The notes under the pieces were generated by a model. The model worked only from the letters and a program-made list of their open reading frames with translations. It ran no database searches and had not been told where the DNA came from. Source: an uncultured Eubacteriales bacterium (GTDB taxonomy: Bacteria; Bacillota_A; Clostridia; Christensenellales; Aristaeellaceae). Taken from it: a DNA stretch of 15,817 nt. The translations under genes and the position numbers were made by a program. The number at the start of each line of letters is the position of its first letter. The first letter of the stretch is position 1. Shown here in pieces: positions 13,058 through 15,817 of this stretch. The stretch is from the NCBI GenBank assembly GCA_902795555.1, contig CADBLV010000163.1:1-15817 (forward strand), in the 5' to 3' direction.

Positions 13058-14692
13058 ATGACCATTATTGATTTGCTGGAAAGAAATGCCCGGGAATGGC
13101 CGGACGATGTCGCGCTTGTCGAAATCAACCCGGATCAGCCGGAAACCCGCCGGATTACATGGCATGAGTTTGAGCTGGTTGAGCCCAGCGTTCGTCAGCC
13201 TCACTATCGACGAGAGATGACCTGGGCAGTTTTCGATGAAAAGGCCAACCGGGTTGCGAACATGCTGCGGAGTCATCATGTCGGGAAGGGAAACAAGGTG
13301 GCCATCCTGATGATGAACTGCATTGACTGGCTTCCGATTTATTTCGGCGTTCTGAAGACCGGCGCTGTGGTGGTGCCGATGAATTTCCGATATGCTGCGA
13401 ACGAGATTGAATACTGTCTGAAGCTTTCCGAAAGCAACGTATTGATTTTCGGACCGGAGTTTATCGGCCGGATTGAGGAGATCGCGGATAGAATTCCGAA
13501 TGTGGCACTTGTTTTCGAAGGCCCCGGATGTCCCTCCTTTGCGGAGGATCTGGTGGAGCTGATCAATGAATGCAGCTCCAGTTTCCCTTCGTGCGAACTG
13601 ACCGAGGAAGACGACGCGGCGATCTATTTCTCCTCCGGTACCACAGGATTTCCCAAAGCCATTTTGCACAAGCATCGAAGCCTGATCCATTCGGCACGGG
13701 TGGAGCAGGCCCATCACGGACAGACGAAAGATGACTGCTTCCTGCTGATTCCGCCTCTGTATCACACCGGCGCGAAGATGCACTGGTTCGGCAGCCTGAT
13801 CAGCGGCGGAAAGGCCGTGATTCTGAAGGGAACCCGGCCGAAGACCATCCTGGAAGCTGTCAGCAGCGAGCACTGCACCATTGTCTGGCTGCTGGTTCCG
13901 TGGGCACAGGATATCCTGACTGCACTGGACAGCGGCGAATTAAAGCTGTCGGATTACCAGCTGGATCAGTGGCGGTTGATGCATATCGGCGCACAACCTG
14001 TGCCGCAGAGTCTGATCAAGCGCTGGCTGCAGTACTTCCCGAATCACCAGTATGATACGAATTACGGGCTGAGCGAATCCATCGGCCCCGGCGCGGTTCA
14101 TCTGGGCATTGAAAACGTCCGGAAAGTCGGCGCGATCGGGATTCCCGGATACGGATGGGAAATCAAAATCATCCGGCCCGACGGAACGACCGCCCAGCAG
14201 GGCGAAGTCGGAGAGCTGTGCCTGAAAGGCCCCGGGGTGATGGTATGCTATTATAATAATCCCCAGGCGACGGCGGAAACCCTGAAGGACGGATGGCTGC
14301 TGACAGGGGATATGGCGAAGCAGGATGAGGAAGGGTTCGTCTATCTGGTGGACCGAAAGAAGGATGTCGTGATCACCGGCGGCGAAAACCTGTATCCCGT
14401 GGAGATTGAAAACTTCATGGCCGCTTATCCGCCCATCAAGGACGTGGCGGTGATCGGCCTGCCGGACGCCAGGCTGGGTGAGATCGCGGCTGCGATCGTA
14501 GAACTGGTACCCGGTTCCAATGCCACCGTGGAGGATATCCAGGAATTCTGTCTGGGAATGCCCCGGTATAAGCGTCCGAGGAAGATCATTCTGGCGCCTG
14601 TGCCGCGGAATGCCACAGGGAAAATCGAGAAGCCAAAACTCCGGAAGATCTACGGCGGCGAAGGTCTGGTGGATTCTCAGAATAAATCGTAA
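13058..14692 (+). CDS. AMP-forming acyl-CoA ligase (ANL superfamily)
   Basis: The product has 544 residues from ATG 13058, with AGGA (13041-13044) and GTGG (13047-13050) upstream. The core motifs of AMP-forming ligases are present: A3 IYFSSGTTGFPKA (189-201), A5 YDTNYGLSES (332-341), A7 GWLLTGDMA with Asp418, A8 DRKKDVVITGGENLYPVEIE (432-451, Arg433), and A10 NATGKIEK with the catalytic Lys522. It should activate a carboxylic acid to acyl-AMP and then acyl-CoA. The substrate cannot be read off; similarity in style is to medium- or long-chain fatty acid and aryl-acid ligases. After RRITWHEF the N-terminal domain has an insertion of about 16 residues before a second similar segment (REMTWAVFDEKANRVANML). 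It lies 89 bp upstream of iorA on the same strand with no terminator between, so the two may share a transcript and a pathway. Confidence 0.9.
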   Translation: MTIIDLLERNAREWPDDVALVEINPDQPETRRITWHEFELVEPSVRQPHYRREMTWAVFDEKANRVANMLRSHHVGKGNKVAILMMNCIDWLPIYFGVLKTGAVVVPMNFRYAANEIEYCLKLSESNVLIFGPEFIGRIEEIADRIPNVALVFEGPGCPSFAEDLVELINECSSSFPSCELTEEDDAAIYFSSGTTGFPKAILHKHRSLIHSARVEQAHHGQTKDDCFLLIPPLYHTGAKMHWFGSLISGGKAVILKGTRPKTILEAVSSEHCTIVWLLVPWAQDILTALDSGELKLSDYQLDQWRLMHIGAQPVPQSLIKRWLQYFPNHQYDTNYGLSESIGPGAVHLGIENVRKVGAIGIPGYGWEIKIIRPDGTTAQQGEVGELCLKGPGVMVCYYNNPQATAETLKDGWLLTGDMAKQDEEGFVYLVDRKKDVVITGGENLYPVEIENFMAAYPPIKDVAVIGLPDARLGEIAAAIVELVPGSNATVEDIQEFCLGMPRYKRPRKIILAPVPRNATGKIEKPKLRKIYGGEGLVDSQNKS

Positions 14693-14743
14693 CTCAATCG
14701 GAAAATGTGCTGGATGGTAAATTAGGTTTGAAAGTTTAGTTTC

Positions 14744-14759
14744 ATGACACATTGGTCAT
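14744..14759. promoter_or_regulatory. Short inverted repeat upstream of iorA
   Basis: ATGAC (14744-14748) and GTCAT (14755-14759) form a 5-bp dyad with a 6-bp centre, 22 bp before the iorA start. A TTGAAA (14728-14733) lies just upstream, but no matching -10 was found. It could be an operator. The arms are short enough to be chance. Confidence 0.25.
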
Positions 14760-14781
14760 TGGAATAGTGAGGACATAAAGA

Positions 14782-15817
14782 ATGAAGAAACTGTTGATCG
14801 GTAACGAAGCTGTGGCATGGGGACTGTATCACGGCGGTCTGGGCCTGGTGTCCAGCTATCCGGGGACACCCTCCACGGAAATCACGGAATTCCTGGCGCT
14901 CCATGATGATATTCATTCGGAATGGGCTCCGAATGAAAAGGTGGCCATGGAAGTTGCCTTCGGTGCGAGTCTGGCCGGAATGCGCTCCGCCTGCGCCATG
15001 AAGCACGTGGGCCTGAACGTGGCGGCGGATCCGCTGTTTACGCTGAGCTATACCGGCGTCAACGGCGGCATGGTTATCTGTGTGGCAGATGATCCGGCCA
15101 TGCATTCCTCCCAGAACGAACAGGATTCGCGTCATTATGCCATCGCAGCCAAGGTTCCCATGCTGGAGCCCTCCGATTCTGCCGAGGCATATGCCTTCGC
15201 ACGATCCGCTTTTGCTCTGAGTGAAGCGTATGACACGCCTGTCATTCTGCGGATGTGCACCCGAATTGCCCACAGCCAGTGCCTGGTGGAACTGGGAGAG
15301 CGGGAACAGGCGCCTCTGAAAGAATATGTCAAACAACCCGGGAAGTTTATCATGGTTCCCGCCAACGCCAAGAAGCGGCATCCTATCGTGGAGGAACGCA
15401 GCGCCAAACTGTCCGCCTATGCCGAAGACTGCCCCTATAACCGGGTGGAGTACGCAGAAAACAGCGAGATCGGCATTATCACCTCGGGATGCAGCTATCT
15501 GTATGTAAAAGAAGTGTTTGGCGACAGCGTTTCCATTCTGAAGATCGGAATGCCACATCCGCTGCCTACGAAACTGATCCGTACTTTCGCAGAAAGCGTG
15601 AAAAAGCTTTATGTGATCGAGGAACTGGATCCGGTCATTGAAAACCATATCCGGAGCCTGGGCATCCCCGTGAAGGGCAAGGAGCTGTTCCCCGCGATCG
15701 GAGAATTCAGCCAGCAAACTATCCGAGAAGCATTCCTTTCTGAAGGATTCATGCTCAAAACGCCGGAACCCGAAGGAAACGCTCCGGCTGTGCCGGTGCG
15801 TCCTCCCATGATGTGTG
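14782..15817 (+). CDS. iorA: Indolepyruvate:ferredoxin oxidoreductase, alpha subunit (IorA), 3' truncated
   Basis: The frame starts at ATG 14782 (GAGGA at 14768-14772, 9-nt spacer) and is open to the end of the window. It gives 345 of the roughly 580-620 residues expected. The start MKKLLIGNEAVAWGLYHGGL is followed by SSYPGTPSTEITE, EWAPNEKVAMEVAFGASLAG, MKHVGLNVAADPLF and the DDPAMHSSQNEQDSRHYA motif, all family hallmarks. The visible part ends at VRPPMMC, which in homologues runs on into the thiamine diphosphate domain; that domain and the C-terminal [4Fe-4S] ferredoxin domain lie outside. With IorB, the enzyme converts aryl 2-oxo acids (indolepyruvate, phenylpyruvate) plus CoA and oxidised ferredoxin to aryl-acetyl-CoA and CO2, or runs in reverse. 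iorB is expected just downstream. Confidence 0.94.
   Translation, partial: MKKLLIGNEAVAWGLYHGGLGLVSSYPGTPSTEITEFLALHDDIHSEWAPNEKVAMEVAFGASLAGMRSACAMKHVGLNVAADPLFTLSYTGVNGGMVICVADDPAMHSSQNEQDSRHYAIAAKVPMLEPSDSAEAYAFARSAFALSEAYDTPVILRMCTRIAHSQCLVELGEREQAPLKEYVKQPGKFIMVPANAKKRHPIVEERSAKLSAYAEDCPYNRVEYAENSEIGIITSGCSYLYVKEVFGDSVSILKIGMPHPLPTKLIRTFAESVKKLYVIEELDPVIENHIRSLGIPVKGKELFPAIGEFSQQTIREAFLSEGFMLKTPEPEGNAPAVPVRPPMMC

Noticed and set aside
12710..13873. 387-codon minus-strand ORF
   Set aside because: It lies antisense to the pseudouridine synthase and acyl-CoA ligase genes, both of which have clear motifs; its translation is low in sense and without domains.
14722..15717. 331-codon minus-strand ORF
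   Set aside because: It is antisense to iorA, whose family motifs are unmistakable.

Overview
The window looks like a chromosomal segment of a monoderm Clostridia-type bacterium (Bacillota). This rests on strong Shine-Dalgarno (SD) sites, GTG and ATG starts, 4-nt ATGA/GTGA gene overlaps, a DUF4860-type pilus gene, and moderate GC. A gut or rumen member of the Christensenellales is my best guess from the style of the proteins; the sequence alone does not prove it. No rRNA, tRNA, CRISPR array, insertion sequence or prophage gene was seen.

Region by region. (1) 1-3758, plus strand: the tail of a type IV pilus operon. It holds a 5'-truncated PilC/GspF platform protein, four small single-membrane-segment pilin-like or accessory proteins, and a PilT retraction ATPase, and it closes with a good intrinsic terminator. 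(2) 3882-8856, plus strand: a complete branched-chain amino acid type ABC transporter operon, livJ-livH-livM-livG-livF. It has its own promoter, a leader hairpin, an 11-bp GTGA-tetraloop hairpin between the binding protein and the permease genes, and a terminator at the end that looks bidirectional. (3) 8919-11144, minus strand: a Nudix hydrolase of the ADP-ribose pyrophosphatase type, and upstream of it a membrane-bound diguanylate cyclase with intact GGDEF and I-site motifs, read from an extended -10 promoter. (4) 11145-11679: a 535-bp gene-free stretch holding that promoter, a REP-like palindrome and an array of eight 29-bp tandem repeats. (5) 11680-12999, plus strand: an RluA/RluD-family pseudouridine synthase with an N-terminal extension made of 12-residue repeats. 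(6) 13058-15817, plus strand: an AMP-forming acyl-CoA ligase, then the 3'-truncated alpha subunit of indolepyruvate:ferredoxin oxidoreductase (iorA).

How the genes may work together. The Liv system imports amino acids. The acyl-CoA ligase and IorA form a plausible pair linking aryl or branched acids, their CoA esters and 2-oxo acids, either for amino acid fermentation or, in reverse, for reductive carboxylation of acids into amino acids. The diguanylate cyclase and the pilus retraction motor fit a surface-attachment theme, but nothing in the sequence ties them directly.

The most unusual part is 11253-12063. A 29-bp repeat array, whose units can each fold into a small hairpin with a pair that covaries in all eight copies, sits next to a different 36-bp coding repeat. 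In the coding repeat a -1 and a +1 indel compensate each other, and the -1 change creates an in-frame ribosome binding site and start codon.
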